In this document: positions 50,432 to 59,505 of the stretch, one piece after another | Layout of the letters: every line of letters begins with the position of its first letter | Numbering within the stretch: the stretch's first letter is position 1 | Source: CBEULR01 sp965544035 | Lineage (GTDB): Bacteria; Bacillota; Desulfotomaculia; Desulfotomaculales; Desulforudaceae | DNA length: 64,000 bases | Assembly: GCA_965544035.1 (NCBI GenBank) | Contig: CBEULR010000005.1 | Location: forward strand, 62,001 to 126,000 | Direction of reading: 5' to 3' | The notes under the pieces: model-generated | Told to the model about the DNA's origin: nothing | The model's input: the letters and a program-made list of their open reading frames with translations, nothing else | Database searches by the model: none | Position numbers and translations under genes: made by a program

Positions 50432-51721
50432 ATGCCTCAAGTTCAGCTCTTTGATCTGGTAATATCCCTGTCACACACGGTTGACCTGGTCAGCCCCCTG
50501 GTTGCCGATCATCACCAGCGCGTAGCTTATATCGCCCTGAGTTTGGGCCTGGAAATGAACCTTCCCGAAGAGGAACTCCACAATCTGGTTTTAGCTGCGG
50601 CACTGCACGACATTGGCGCCCTTTCGCTGCAGGAAAGGCTCGACGCCCTGCACTTCGAGGCCATCGAACCCCATCGTCACTCTGAATCGGGCTACCTCCT
50701 GCTGCAGATGTTTCAGCCCTTGTCGGCCGCGGCCGAACTGATCCGCTTCCACCATATTCCGTGGAACGACGGCCAAGGACGTGAGTGGCGGGGCTTGCCC
50801 GTGCCAAGGGCCGCGCACATTCTGCACCTGGCCGACCGGATAGACGTATTGTCCAGAGAATTGTATGAAGCAGGGGGAAAAGCCGACCGTCATCCCGATC
50901 CCCTGTCCCGAATTGAGCACGTAGTGAGCAGAATCCGGAAGCAGTCCGGAAGGATGTTTGTGCCGGAGATGGTCGACTTCTTTCGAGGACTGGCCGAAAA
51001 GGAATACTTTTGGTTTGATCTTGTGTCGCCCGCCATCCTTGAGACCTGTGCCCGTTACGTTAAACCTGAGATTATCCCGCTAACCGACCACGATACTGCG
51101 GTTTCTCTGGTTTCTCAAATCATCGACTTCCGCAGCCCGTTTACCGCCACGCACTCGGCCGGGGTCGCGGCGGCCGCCGAAACCCTGGCCCGGTTGTACG
51201 GCTTTCCCGAATCAGAGCTGCCGGCAGTACGTGTGGCCGGGTATCTGCACGATCTGGGCAAACTGGCCGTACCTGCTGAAATCCTGGAGAAACCGGGGGT
51301 ACTGACGCCCCGGGAGTACAACATTATCAAATCCCACACCTACCATACCCACCGGGTTCTTAACAGCATTCCCGGACTCGCTGCCATAACCGCTTGGGCT
51401 TCATTCCACCACGAGCGTCTGGACGGACGGGGTTACCCCTTTCGTCTTAAGGGGAGACAACTCTCCCCCGGTTCCCGGATCATGGCGGTAGCCGATGTTT
51501 TTGCCGCCGTCACCGAAGACCGTCCCTACCGCCCGGGAATGTCCCCCGAAGGCGCCTTAAGCGTTCTGCGCAAATTGGCCGGTGATGCTCTTGAACCGGA
51601 TATGGTAGAACTGGTTCACCGGAATTATGATGAACTCGCGGCAGACTGTGAAGCCGCCCGGGAAAAAGCGGCCGCCCGGTATCGGGCTTTCCGGTCAAAA
51701 CTCCCGAGGGTCAGGAATTAG
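50432..51721 (+). CDS. Tandem HD/HD-GYP phosphodiesterase-like protein
   Basis: A 429-residue protein with two HD-type domains. The N-terminal one keeps ADHHQRV, LHDIGAL, RFHHIP and LADRID metal ligands. The C-terminal one is a full HD-GYP domain: THSAGVA, LHDLGKLAVP, SHTYHT, FHHERLDGRGYP and ADVFAAVTEDRPYRPG. HD-GYP proteins hydrolyse cyclic di-GMP or related dinucleotides. There is no sensor or receiver domain. Start ATG 50432 or TTG 50426; AAAGGACG lies upstream. It stands alone between the two DnaA-box doublets. Confidence 0.88.
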   Translation: MPQVQLFDLVISLSHTVDLVSPLVADHHQRVAYIALSLGLEMNLPEEELHNLVLAAALHDIGALSLQERLDALHFEAIEPHRHSESGYLLLQMFQPLSAAAELIRFHHIPWNDGQGREWRGLPVPRAAHILHLADRIDVLSRELYEAGGKADRHPDPLSRIEHVVSRIRKQSGRMFVPEMVDFFRGLAEKEYFWFDLVSPAILETCARYVKPEIIPLTDHDTAVSLVSQIIDFRSPFTATHSAGVAAAAETLARLYGFPESELPAVRVAGYLHDLGKLAVPAEILEKPGVLTPREYNIIKSHTYHTHRVLNSIPGLAAITAWASFHHERLDGRGYPFRLKGRQLSPGSRIMAVADVFAAVTEDRPYRPGMSPEGALSVLRKLAGDALEPDMVELVHRNYDELAADCEAAREKAAARYRAFRSKLPRVRN

Positions 51722-51805
51722 TGAGACAGACCTTACTTTCCTATGAAGTATGGTATAATCAGATAGTGTCATTAAACATAAGAACGAGGGGATATTTGGT
51801 TTATT

Positions 51806-51985
51806 ATGCTTGGAGGTTTAATCGTTGGTCTAATCGTGGGATGGTTTGTCTCATTGTTTGGTGCGGACGACCTTATTATTCAGGGGGTTTTTGAGCTCAC
51901 CGGAAAACCGATCAGCATTGCCGGTTATTACACAATCTTTGCCCTGCTGGGTCTCTTGGGAGGCGCACTTAAAGGGAAGGGTTGA
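51806..51985 (+). CDS. 59-residue small membrane protein
   Basis: Two hydrophobic segments, GGLIVGLIVGWFVSLFG and YYTIFALLGLLGGALKG, flank a short acidic loop. GAGGGGA lies 14 bases upstream, wider than usual. An extended -10, TGGTATAAT, is at 51751-51759. Glycine-rich helices resemble small holin- or GlsB-like proteins, but no assignment is made. Confidence 0.5.
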   Translation: MLGGLIVGLIVGWFVSLFGADDLIIQGVFELTGKPISIAGYYTIFALLGLLGGALKGKG

Positions 51986-52008
51986 CGGCGGCACGTCCGT
52001 AAAGACTA

Positions 52009-52039
52009 TTGTCCACAGACTTATCCTCCGTATCCACAG
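52009..52039 (+). promoter_or_regulatory. DnaA-box doublet, copy 2
   Basis: TTGTCCACA (52009-52017) and GTATCCACA (52030-52038) in the same arrangement as 50295-50325. Confidence 0.6.
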
Positions 52040-52081
52040 CTTTAGACCGTCCTTTACGGATCACTGAGTCCCTCTGAAGAT

Positions 52082-52115
52082 TGAGGCCGACGATCGGTCG
52101 GTTACGTCGGCCTCA
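52082..52115. terminator. Hairpin between converging small membrane and lipoprotein genes
   Basis: Perfect 11-bp stem TGAGGCCGACG / CGTCGGCCTCA with 12-base loop; the lipoprotein stop codon lies in its loop. T-tracts are weak. Confidence 0.6.
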
Positions 52116-52530
52116 CTTTCCTGAATACGAGTATCCCTTCGGTAACCGAATCACCCGAAATCTCAAAGAAGTATTCATTATCTCTCGCTAATTCCACAGT
52201 ATTCTGTTCCAGCGGTATTACATTTCCGTCTTTATCAGTTACTACAAATTTAAACGTTGCTTTACCCTCGGCGTCAAAGTTTCCCGAGTCAATATAGGCT
52301 ATTCTGAGCGTCTCTCCTTTCCTGATCTTGGAACCATCCGCCCTGCTTACAACCTCCATCGTCTTGGCGGTGTTGACTGATACGGCGTGGAAATCAAAAC
52401 GGGCATTGTTCACTATATTGATAATTATATCGGCCTTATCGGGTTCGGCGTCAGGAACACCCGCCCCGCACCCACAGGCCGACATAAACACAAGCAATGC
52501 CAAACAAGATAACAGCAGTAATCTCTTCAT
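52102..52530 (-). CDS. Hypothetical lipoprotein
   Basis: A 142-residue exported protein. Signal peptide with Lys-Arg start and LLLLSCLALLVFMSAC, lipobox Cys at residue 19. The rest is predicted beta-rich, with TATFKFVVTDKDGNVIPLE-like strands, suggesting a small Ig-like or beta-sandwich domain. No known family recognised. It lies just 5 bases downstream of gyrB and could be co-transcribed. Confidence 0.7.
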   Translation of the reverse strand: MKRLLLLSCLALLVFMSACGCGAGVPDAEPDKADIIINIVNNARFDFHAVSVNTAKTMEVVSRADGSKIRKGETLRIAYIDSGNFDAEGKATFKFVVTDKDGNVIPLEQNTVELARDNEYFFEISGDSVTEGILVFRKVRPT

Positions 52531-52535
52531 AGCCC

Positions 52536-54440
52536 TTACACGTCCAGATTCCGGACCTCGTTCGCGTAGCGCTGGATGAATTCCCGGCGCGGTTCAACCT
52601 GATCGCCCATCAGCGTCGAGAACAGTTCCTCGGCGGCCAGAGCATCATCCAGGCTGACCTGGAGTATGGTGCGCTTTTCCGGATCCATTGTGGTATCCCA
52701 CAGCTGCTCGGGGTTCATCTCACCGAGACCTTTGTAACGCTGGATGGAGACGTCATACCCCACCTCACGCAGCTTTTCCTCCAGCTCCCGGTCGCTGTAC
52801 AGGTACCATTCTTTCTTACCCTTTTTCACCTTATACAGCGGGGGCTGCGCGATGTATACGTAACCGGCATCGATCAGGGGCTTCATATAACGGTAGAAAA
52901 ACGTCAAAAGCAGGGTACGGATATGCGCCCCGTCGACGTCGGCGTCGGTCATGATGACCACGCGGTGATAACGGGTTTTTTCGATGTCAAAATCCTCCCC
53001 GATGCCGGTGCCGATGGCCGTAATCAGGGCCCTGATTTCCTCATTGGCAAATATCTTGTCCTTGCGGGCCTTTTCCACGTTCAGGATCTTGCCCCGGAGC
53101 GGAAGAATGGCCTGAAAGGCCCGGTCACGCCCCTGCTTGGCCGAACCGCCCGCCGAATCACCCTCCACCAGGTAGAGTTCGGACCGGCTGGGATCCCGTT
53201 CGGAGCAGTCGGCCAGTTTCCCCGGCAGGGTCGAGCTCTCCAGAAGGTTTTTCCGTTTGGTCAGTTCACGTGCCCGCCGGGCGGCCTCCCGCGCCCGCGC
53301 CGCCAGAACGGCCCGATCAATCAGCTTGCGGGCAAAGGACGGGTTTTCTTCCAGGAAAATCGCCAGATGCTGCGCAACAACCCAGTCCACCAGACCGCGG
53401 ACCTCGCTGTTCCCCAGCTTGGTCTTGGTCTGGCCCTCGAACTGCGGTTCAGGAACCTTCACGCTGATCACGGCCGTCAAACCTTCGCGGATGTCCTCCC
53501 CGGAAAACGAGGCTCCGTTCTTGAGCAGGTTGTGCTTTTTCCCGTAATCATTGATCACCCTGGTCAGCGCACTCTTGAATCCGGCTTCATGTGTGCCGCC
53601 GTCCACGGTGTGAATGGTGTTGACGTAGGAATAGATCAGCTCCCGGTCGGTATCCACGTACTGCAGGGCCACCGACACCCAAACGTCCTGCCGGCTGTCC
53701 TCGAAATAAATGGGTTCATCCGGGATGGCTTCCTTGTGCTTGGTCAAGTGGCGTACAAAATCCCGGATCCCGCCGGCGGCCTTGTAAACCTTCTCTTTCC
53801 CGTCGCGTTCATCGCGCAGGACAAGAGTCACCCCGGCATTGAGATAGGAAAGCTCCCGCAGGCGTTTATTGATCACGTCGTACTGGAACTCGATATCTTC
53901 GAAAATCTCGCTGTCGGGTCTGAAGGTCACCCTGGTTCCCGTGTCATCGGCCTCGCCCAGCTCTTCCAGGTCACTCACCGGCGTGCCGCGCTCGAAACGC
54001 ATCCGGTACAGAAAACCCTCGCGCTTAATCTCCACTTCCATCCATTCCGACAGCGCGTTGACCACCGAAACACCGACACCGTGGAGACCACCCGAGATCT
54101 TATACTGTCCGCCGCCGAACTTGCCTCCGGCATGCAGCTTGGTAAGCACAACCTCGACCGCAGGACGGCCGGCCTGCGGATGTATTTCCACCGGAATACC
54201 GCGCCCATTGTCGGTGATGCTCACTGAGTTGTCCTGGTGAATAACCACCTCGATATGGTCGCAGTAGCCGGCCAAAGCTTCATCGATGCTGTTGTCGACC
54301 ACTTCGTAGACCAAGTGGTGCAACCCGCGCGGCCCGGTAGAGCCGATGTACATTCCGGGCCGTTTGCGGACGGCCTCAAGACCCTCCAAAATCTGAATGT
54401 CGCCGGCCCCGTAGCCGTTTCCGTTAAGGTTCTTTTCCAA
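52536..54440 (-). CDS. gyrB: DNA gyrase subunit B
   Basis: About 634 residues. GHKL ATPase motifs are EVVDNSIDEALAGY, DNGRGIPVEIH and GLHGVGVSVVNALS; the Toprim domain has LVEGDSAGGSAKQGRDR and MTDADVDGAHI, with C-terminal YKGLGEMNPEQLWDTTM. GAGGAG lies 11 bases before TTG 54440 but directly abuts GTG 54452, so the former start is favoured. It follows remB by about 90 bases. Confidence 0.97.
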   Translation of the reverse strand: MEKNLNGNGYGAGDIQILEGLEAVRKRPGMYIGSTGPRGLHHLVYEVVDNSIDEALAGYCDHIEVVIHQDNSVSITDNGRGIPVEIHPQAGRPAVEVVLTKLHAGGKFGGGQYKISGGLHGVGVSVVNALSEWMEVEIKREGFLYRMRFERGTPVSDLEELGEADDTGTRVTFRPDSEIFEDIEFQYDVINKRLRELSYLNAGVTLVLRDERDGKEKVYKAAGGIRDFVRHLTKHKEAIPDEPIYFEDSRQDVWVSVALQYVDTDRELIYSYVNTIHTVDGGTHEAGFKSALTRVINDYGKKHNLLKNGASFSGEDIREGLTAVISVKVPEPQFEGQTKTKLGNSEVRGLVDWVVAQHLAIFLEENPSFARKLIDRAVLAARAREAARRARELTKRKNLLESSTLPGKLADCSERDPSRSELYLVEGDSAGGSAKQGRDRAFQAILPLRGKILNVEKARKDKIFANEEIRALITAIGTGIGEDFDIEKTRYHRVVIMTDADVDGAHIRTLLLTFFYRYMKPLIDAGYVYIAQPPLYKVKKGKKEWYLYSDRELEEKLREVGYDVSIQRYKGLGEMNPEQLWDTTMDPEKRTILQVSLDDALAAEELFSTLMGDQVEPRREFIQRYANEVRNLDV

Positions 54441-54529
54441 ACACCTGTTCACTCCTCAATCAGCCACTGGCACCTATTGTACCACAAAACGCTTCCTACT
54501 CCATAATTTGCCCCGTAAGGGGCACCCGC

Positions 54530-54781
54530 TTACTCGGCTGTCCAGCCCAGTCCCGCCCTTTTCTTCAGCGTTCCGCAGGAAATCGGTGAAAGGTACACGC
54601 GGTCGCTGGTAATGACGAAAGAACGGTGGCTGTCACCGTCCGTGATCGACTCCAGAAAACCGTGGTCGCGGGCGACATTCAGAAAGTCGCGTGTTGTGGT
54701 CGCCATCTTGGTCTGCAAATCCATAATCGCCACAATATCCTCTTTTAAAACCATCACATCGGCTCCAAGGTGTAAGAACAA
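54530..54781 (-). CDS. remB: Extracellular matrix regulator RemB (YaaB)
   Basis: An 83-residue protein resembling RemB/YaaB: MFLHLGADVMVLKEDIVAIMDL at the N-terminus, SFVITSDRVYLSPISCGTLKKR at the C-terminus (cited in part). In Bacillus subtilis RemB is linked to biofilm-matrix gene expression, and its gene likewise lies between recF and gyrB. Starts 2 bases after recF stop. Confidence 0.88.
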   Translation of the reverse strand: MFLHLGADVMVLKEDIVAIMDLQTKMATTTRDFLNVARDHGFLESITDGDSHRSFVITSDRVYLSPISCGTLKKRAGLGWTAE

Positions 54782-54783
54782 CC

Positions 54784-55884
54784 CTATCCCTCCTCACTTA
54801 ATCTGCCGTTTACTACCGAAAAACTCTTGTGCTCGGCCTGCGCCTGAAACCCGGTGTCTCCGACCGTCAGGAACACCTGGGCATCATTGTGCAGGGTCTG
54901 CATCACCGCCCGGCGCCGGGGAGCATCCAGTTCAAACAGCACGTCATCGAGCAGAACCACGGGCCTGCGACCCGCACTACTCCGCCAGTATTCCACCTGC
55001 GCCAGCTTGAGGGCGAGGATGATCGCCCGCTGCTGTCCCTGCGACGCATACCGCCGGGCGTCACGCCCGTTGATTAGAAATACGAGATCATCACGATGCG
55101 GTCCCGCCAGGGTCCGCCCGAAGCGCAATTCTTCCTTCTCCAGGTTCCCCAGGGCGGAAAGCAGCGCTTCTTCGAGAACCTCGGTCCGCCCGCCGCTGCC
55201 GCTTATCGCGACCGAGCTTTGGTAACGGATGGCGAGCTCTCCCCCCGCCCATTCGGCAAACAGGCGGCGCACCATAGGCACATACTCACGCAGCAAATTC
55301 AGTCTGGACAATAGTATTCGCGCCCCGTAACGGCATACCTGCTCGGTCCAGAGTTCCTTTTCCAGGGTTGCCGCCCGTCCCCCTCCACCCCGCCGCAGGG
55401 CGGCGTTGCGCTGGGAGAGGGCGCGTTTATACTGCGGCAGGTCATCCAGATATCTCCTTTGGAATATGCCGATCTCCCGGTCCAGGAACCGGCGGCGTTC
55501 TCGGGGACCCCCCTTCACCAGCCACAGATCTTCCGGGGTAAACAGCACCACCCCGGTGTGTTCCATTAAGTCACGGCGGCGAACCCGGCTGCCGCCCAGC
55601 TCAATGATCTTTTCCTCCGGCCCGATTACCGCCCGAACCTTCATTTCCCGGTCACCCGTGGAGAGCTTCCCCTGCAAGACTGCGCGGTTACAGCCCCAGC
55701 GGATCAGCTCGGATTCACGGCCGGCCCGGTATGAATAACCACACAGGCTGTAGAATACAGCCTCGATGAAATTGCTCTTTCCCTGGGCGTTCCGCCCGCG
55801 GATGATGTTCAGGTATGGATGGGGATCGGCCCGCATTATCTCGTAATTCCGGAAGTCACGGGCCTCCAGATAAGACAGGTGCAA
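54784..55884 (-). CDS. recF: DNA replication and repair protein RecF
   Basis: A 366-residue SMC-like ATPase for RecFOR gap repair. Walker A GRNAQGKSNFIEA at about 31-43, the signature LAGPHRDDLVF, SQGQQRAIILALKLAQ and Walker B VVLLDDVLFELD are present. 15 bases after dnaN. Confidence 0.96.
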   Translation of the reverse strand: MHLSYLEARDFRNYEIMRADPHPYLNIIRGRNAQGKSNFIEAVFYSLCGYSYRAGRESELIRWGCNRAVLQGKLSTGDREMKVRAVIGPEEKIIELGGSRVRRRDLMEHTGVVLFTPEDLWLVKGGPRERRRFLDREIGIFQRRYLDDLPQYKRALSQRNAALRRGGGGRAATLEKELWTEQVCRYGARILLSRLNLLREYVPMVRRLFAEWAGGELAIRYQSSVAISGSGGRTEVLEEALLSALGNLEKEELRFGRTLAGPHRDDLVFLINGRDARRYASQGQQRAIILALKLAQVEYWRSSAGRRPVVLLDDVLFELDAPRRRAVMQTLHNDAQVFLTVGDTGFQAQAEHKSFSVVNGRLSEEG

Positions 55885-55899
55885 TTCGCCCTCCCCCTG

Positions 55900-57015
55900 T
55901 CAGGACAGGCGGACAGGCAGCACAAGTGCCAGATAGTCTCCGTCGGCATGCGGCCGAACGACCAGCGGCCCCAGCGGACCGTTGAACTCCAGCGACACCG
56001 CCTCATCCGCCGCGCCGCGCAGCGCATCCAGAATGTAGGCGGCATTGAGCGCCACCTCAATGCGGTCTCCTTCACTCTCCACCGGTATTTCCTCCCGCAC
56101 CGACCCCGCCTGGGAGTCGGCCGTAACCGACAGCAGATCGGACTCCAGAGTGAAGGTGACGATCGGGGAATCGTCTCTGGACAGGGTTTCCGCCCGTTCC
56201 ACGGCCTGCGCCAGCACAGCCGATTCTATACGGGCGATGCGCGAGCGGTAGGACGTGGGAATCACCTGCCGGTAGTCCGGATACTGGCCGTCGATCAAAC
56301 GGCTCAGGAGCTGGATCCGCCCAACCGAGAACGAAACGTAATTCTCGGCCATAACCACCCGAACATTTTCGTCCTCGATGTTTCCGAGGATCCTGGCCAA
56401 TTCCCCCAGGGCCTTGGCCGGAACAATGATATTGGTCAGCTGTGCCTCCTCACCGGGCAGTTCGGCCCGGCGCATCGCCAGACGGTGGGTATCGGTGGCC
56501 ACCGTCCGCAGTTCCTGGTCGGCGATTTCCAGCAATACACCGGTGAATATCGGCCTCAGGTCATCGGTCCCGGCGGCGTAGACCACCTGTTTCACGGCGT
56601 CTTTCAGCATTTCGGTTTCAAGCGTAAGCTCAGCCTTGGGGGTTATCGACGGTTCGACCTGAAAATCGTTCGGGTCCATCCCATTCAGCCGGGCCTGGCT
56701 GCGGCCGTATTTCAGTGAGGCGTTATAGGAAGACAGATCGGCCAAAAAATGAACCGGTCCGTCCGGCAGACGGCGTACGATATCCGACAGGTAGCGCGCC
56801 GGCAGGACTATGCTTCCGGGCTGATAGTCGGCACTGTCAATGGTCACGTCACACTTGATGCAGAGGTCGAGATTGGTGCCGGTGAGTCGAAGCCGCCCTT
56901 CATCCGCCTCAAGGAGAATGCCCGAAAGTGCAGGCAGCGGACTTTTGAGCGCTACTGCACGCTGCACGACACTGATTCCGCTGAAGAGGTTGTCCCTGGT
57001 AGTGGTAAAACGCAT
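55900..57015 (-). CDS. dnaN: DNA polymerase III sliding clamp
   Basis: A 371-residue beta clamp. The three-fold domain pattern is present, with VQRAVALKSPLPALSGILLEA at the start (abbreviated), YAAGTDDLRPIFTGVLLE in domain 2, and C-terminal LVLPVRLS lining the client-binding groove. 153 bases separate it from dnaA. Confidence 0.97.
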   Translation of the reverse strand: MRFTTTRDNLFSGISVVQRAVALKSPLPALSGILLEADEGRLRLTGTNLDLCIKCDVTIDSADYQPGSIVLPARYLSDIVRRLPDGPVHFLADLSSYNASLKYGRSQARLNGMDPNDFQVEPSITPKAELTLETEMLKDAVKQVVYAAGTDDLRPIFTGVLLEIADQELRTVATDTHRLAMRRAELPGEEAQLTNIIVPAKALGELARILGNIEDENVRVVMAENYVSFSVGRIQLLSRLIDGQYPDYRQVIPTSYRSRIARIESAVLAQAVERAETLSRDDSPIVTFTLESDLLSVTADSQAGSVREEIPVESEGDRIEVALNAAYILDALRGAADEAVSLEFNGPLGPLVVRPHADGDYLALVLPVRLS

Positions 57016-57168
57016 TGGTTTTCCGCCTCCCTGAAAGGGCCGGCCTCGGGCCGGTCATCTTTTATGTGTATTATCAAACTCCGTAGTAATAGTCGTAGGC
57101 TCTGAGGAAATGTGTAAAGGTTGCTCCGGGTGTTTACCCGTGCCGCTTTCGGGTGTGGGTAAGACTGT

Positions 57169-58506
57169 TTATTCCTTGTTCACCCGGCTGATCAATTCGT
57201 TGATAATTTCCTGTACGGTCGGATCCTCCTTCAACTCAGCCGCAATCTTATCACAGGCGTGCAGTACGGTGGTGTGGTCACGCCCGCCGAACTCCTCCCC
57301 GATTTTCGGCAGAGAAAGATCGGTCAGCTCCCGGGTCAGATACATGGCGATCTGCCGTGGATAGGCGACCGCGCGTGTCCTCTTCTTGGCTTTAAAGTCC
57401 TCGATGCGCAGGTTAAAATAGTCCCCCACCACTTCTTGAATAAGTCTGCAGTTGATCTGCCGCGGTTTTGGCGGCTGTATGATATCCTTCAGGACCTTGG
57501 CGGCCATTTCCGGAGTGATTTCGCAGTTGGTCAGCGCCGCATAGGCCGCCACCCGGACAAAGGCTCCCTCCAGCTCGCGGATGTTGGACTGGATGCGGTC
57601 GGCGATGTAGACCAGTGTTTCATCCGGTACCGCGACGTTCTCCATTTGAACCTTTTTCCGCAGGATCGCGATCCGGGTCTCCAGATCGGGGGGCTGGATG
57701 TCGGTAATGAGGCCCCACTCAAAACGCGAACGCAGTCTTTCCTCCAGGGTGGGAATCTCTTTCGGAGGCCGGTCGCTGGAGATGACGATCTGCTTGTCCG
57801 CTTCGTACAGGGTGTTGAAGGTGTGGAAAAACTCTTCCTGGGTTCTTTCCTTCTTGGCCAGGAACTGGATGTCGTCGACGAGCAGGATGTCTATATTCCG
57901 GTAGCGGCTGCGAAACTGCGGCGTCTGGTCGTCTTTAATCGCGTTGATCAGTTCGTTAGTGAACTTCTCGGAGGTCGTATACAGCACCTTCAGATGAGGG
58001 TTGTTTTCCAGCGTCATGTGGCCGATGGCGTGCATGAGGTGGGTTTTCCCCAGCCCGACGCCGCCGTATATAAACAGGGGGTTGTAGGCCTTGGCCGGGG
58101 CCTCGCCTACGGCGTACGCGGCCGCATGGGCGAAGCGATTGGAGTCGCCCACAACAAAGGAATCGAACACGTATTTCGGGTTCAGGTTGATCGGGGTTTC
58201 CCCAGTGTTTTCCACAGAAAACTTGGATAAGTAGGCCATGACCCCGGGCACTTCACGCGAGAGCAGGAAACGCAGGCTTGTATCCTGACCGACTACCGTT
58301 TCCAGGGCCTCTTTAATCATGGGCGCGTAACGGTCGGACAGCCAGTCGCGTGAAAAATGGTTCGGTACCTCAATCATTAAAGTGCCGTATTGGTAAGCCA
58401 CTGGTTTCAGCGGCTTAAGCCAGTGCTCAAACGACTGGCGGGTCATTTTGCGCTCTAATAGCGCAAGCACCTGGTTCCATACTTCATTTACTTCTGCTGG
58501 GACCAT
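57169..58506 (-). CDS. dnaA: Chromosomal replication initiator DnaA
   Basis: A 445-residue AAA+ initiator. Domain I begins EVNEVWNQVLALLERKM, Walker A GGVGLGKTHLMHAIGH, Walker B LLVDDIQFLAKK, and the C-terminal DNA-binding signature GGRDHTTVLHACDKI recognises DnaA boxes. GGGAGG lies before ATG 58506; a 9-residue upstream extension was rejected. Boxes TTATACACA, TTGTCCACA and TTATCAACA lie directly upstream. Confidence 0.97.
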   Translation of the reverse strand: MVPAEVNEVWNQVLALLERKMTRQSFEHWLKPLKPVAYQYGTLMIEVPNHFSRDWLSDRYAPMIKEALETVVGQDTSLRFLLSREVPGVMAYLSKFSVENTGETPINLNPKYVFDSFVVGDSNRFAHAAAYAVGEAPAKAYNPLFIYGGVGLGKTHLMHAIGHMTLENNPHLKVLYTTSEKFTNELINAIKDDQTPQFRSRYRNIDILLVDDIQFLAKKERTQEEFFHTFNTLYEADKQIVISSDRPPKEIPTLEERLRSRFEWGLITDIQPPDLETRIAILRKKVQMENVAVPDETLVYIADRIQSNIRELEGAFVRVAAYAALTNCEITPEMAAKVLKDIIQPPKPRQINCRLIQEVVGDYFNLRIEDFKAKKRTRAVAYPRQIAMYLTRELTDLSLPKIGEEFGGRDHTTVLHACDKIAAELKEDPTVQEIINELISRVNKE

Positions 58507-58742
58507 GGCTTCCTCCCGCGAAAAAATTTTCACTCATCAACAAAGTTATACACATAGTTGTCCACAGGATGTGAAAAAGTGGTCAAACTCGCTAGGTCAA
58601 TACTACCAGATAATCCTGAAGTTATCAACAGGCAACCGTGCAGGCCAGGCGGGGCATGTATCTTGACGCGTTTTAACGAAATACTATATAATCAACTGTG
58701 GTGCCTGCATATTTCCAGATATTGCCCTGGGAGGTGAAGCAA
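58507..58742. other. Replication origin region (oriC)
   Basis: Between dnaA and rpmH. DnaA boxes TTATACACA (58546-58554), TTGTCCACA (58558-58566) and TTATCAACA (58622-58630) sit in relatively AT-rich sequence at the point where gene direction diverges. This matches the Bacillus incAB part of oriC. A DUE cannot be fixed by eye. Confidence 0.75.
58663..58692 (+). promoter_or_regulatory. Promoter of rpmH-rnpA
   Basis: TTGACG (58663-58668) and TATAAT (58687-58692) with 18-base spacing, 50 bases before rpmH. Confidence 0.8.
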
Positions 58743-58877
58743 TTGAAGAGAACGTACCAACCGAAGCGGCGCAGAAGAAAGAAAGTTCACGGCTTTTTGA
58801 AGAGGATGAGCACCAGATCCGGGCGCAGAGTGATTAAGCGCAGGCGCGCCAAAGGAAGGAAGCGTCTTTCAGCTTAA
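58743..58877 (+). CDS. rpmH: Ribosomal protein L34
   Basis: A 44-residue, strongly basic 50S protein: MKRTYQPKRRRRKKVHGFLK at the N-terminus, then SGRRVIKRRRAKGRKRLSA. The TTG start has GGGAGGTGA 7 bases upstream. First gene of the rightward rpmH-rnpA-yidD-yidC-jag-mnmE-mnmG series. Confidence 0.97.
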   Translation: MKRTYQPKRRRRKKVHGFLKRMSTRSGRRVIKRRRAKGRKRLSA

Positions 58878-58895
58878 GGCCGCTCAGACGGCCTT
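58876..58895 (+). terminator. Attenuator-like hairpin between rpmH and rnpA
   Basis: 7-bp stem AAGGCCG / CGGCCTT overlapping the rpmH stop, followed by AGATTGTTCTT; may lower rnpA relative to rpmH expression. Confidence 0.5.
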
Positions 58896-58941
58896 AGATT
58901 GTTCTTATGCAGTATTTCTACAGGATTATCCCGGTCTCTTT

Positions 58942-59265
58942 ATGGGAATAGTAACCATAAAAAATAATTCCGTATTCCGGCGCGTGTACGCGCGGGGACG
59001 CTCAAAGGCATCACGGTATCTGGTGTGTTACGCTCTGCCGAATAATGAGGGTGAACGCCGTTTCGGGTTTGTGGCGTCCAAGAAGGTGGGACACGCCGTA
59101 GAGCGAAACAGGCTGCGCAGGATTCTCAGGGAAATTGTTCGGTTAAACGAGAATTGTTTTCAGTCGGGGTATGATTACGTCATCATTGTCCGTCCTGCCG
59201 CGCGCGGGCTAGGCTTTGCCGCTCTAGAGAATGATTTATTAAGACTTGTGAGGGATTTAGGTTGA
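58942..59265 (+). CDS. rnpA: Ribonuclease P protein component
   Basis: A 107-residue basic subunit of RNase P, which trims tRNA 5' leaders. The FGFVASKKVGHAVERNRLRRILRE motif (given in part) carries the RNR signature. ATG 58942 has a weak ribosome-binding site, but the N-terminus aligns with the expected IKNNSVFRRVYARGRS start. It overlaps yidD by 4 bases. Confidence 0.94.
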   Translation: MGIVTIKNNSVFRRVYARGRSKASRYLVCYALPNNEGERRFGFVASKKVGHAVERNRLRRILREIVRLNENCFQSGYDYVIIVRPAARGLGFAALENDLLRLVRDLG

Positions 59266-59477
59266 AAGCACCGGCAAGATTGGCTATCGGGATGATCCGG
59301 GTGTACCAAATCTGTATTTCGCCCTACTTCCCTTCCTCCTGCCGTTTTTATCCGACCTGTTCTACGTATGCGATTCAGGCGATCCGGAAATACGGCCTGA
59401 TTCGCGGCGGTTGGCTGGCGGCTCGCCGTATCTGCAGGTGCCATCCCTTTTCCCCGGGAGGGTATGATCCGGTCTAA
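59262..59477 (+). CDS. yidD: Membrane protein insertion efficiency factor YidD
   Basis: A 71-residue amphipathic protein with RVYQICISPYFPSSCRFYPTCSTYA and CRCHPFSPGGYDPV, both diagnostic (cited in part). TTG start overlaps rnpA. It sits between rnpA and yidC as usual and aids membrane insertion. Confidence 0.94.
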   Translation: MKAPARLAIGMIRVYQICISPYFPSSCRFYPTCSTYAIQAIRKYGLIRGGWLAARRICRCHPFSPGGYDPV

Positions 59478-59505
59478 CCCGGAAATAGAGGGGGTTCAGA
59501 ACTAA

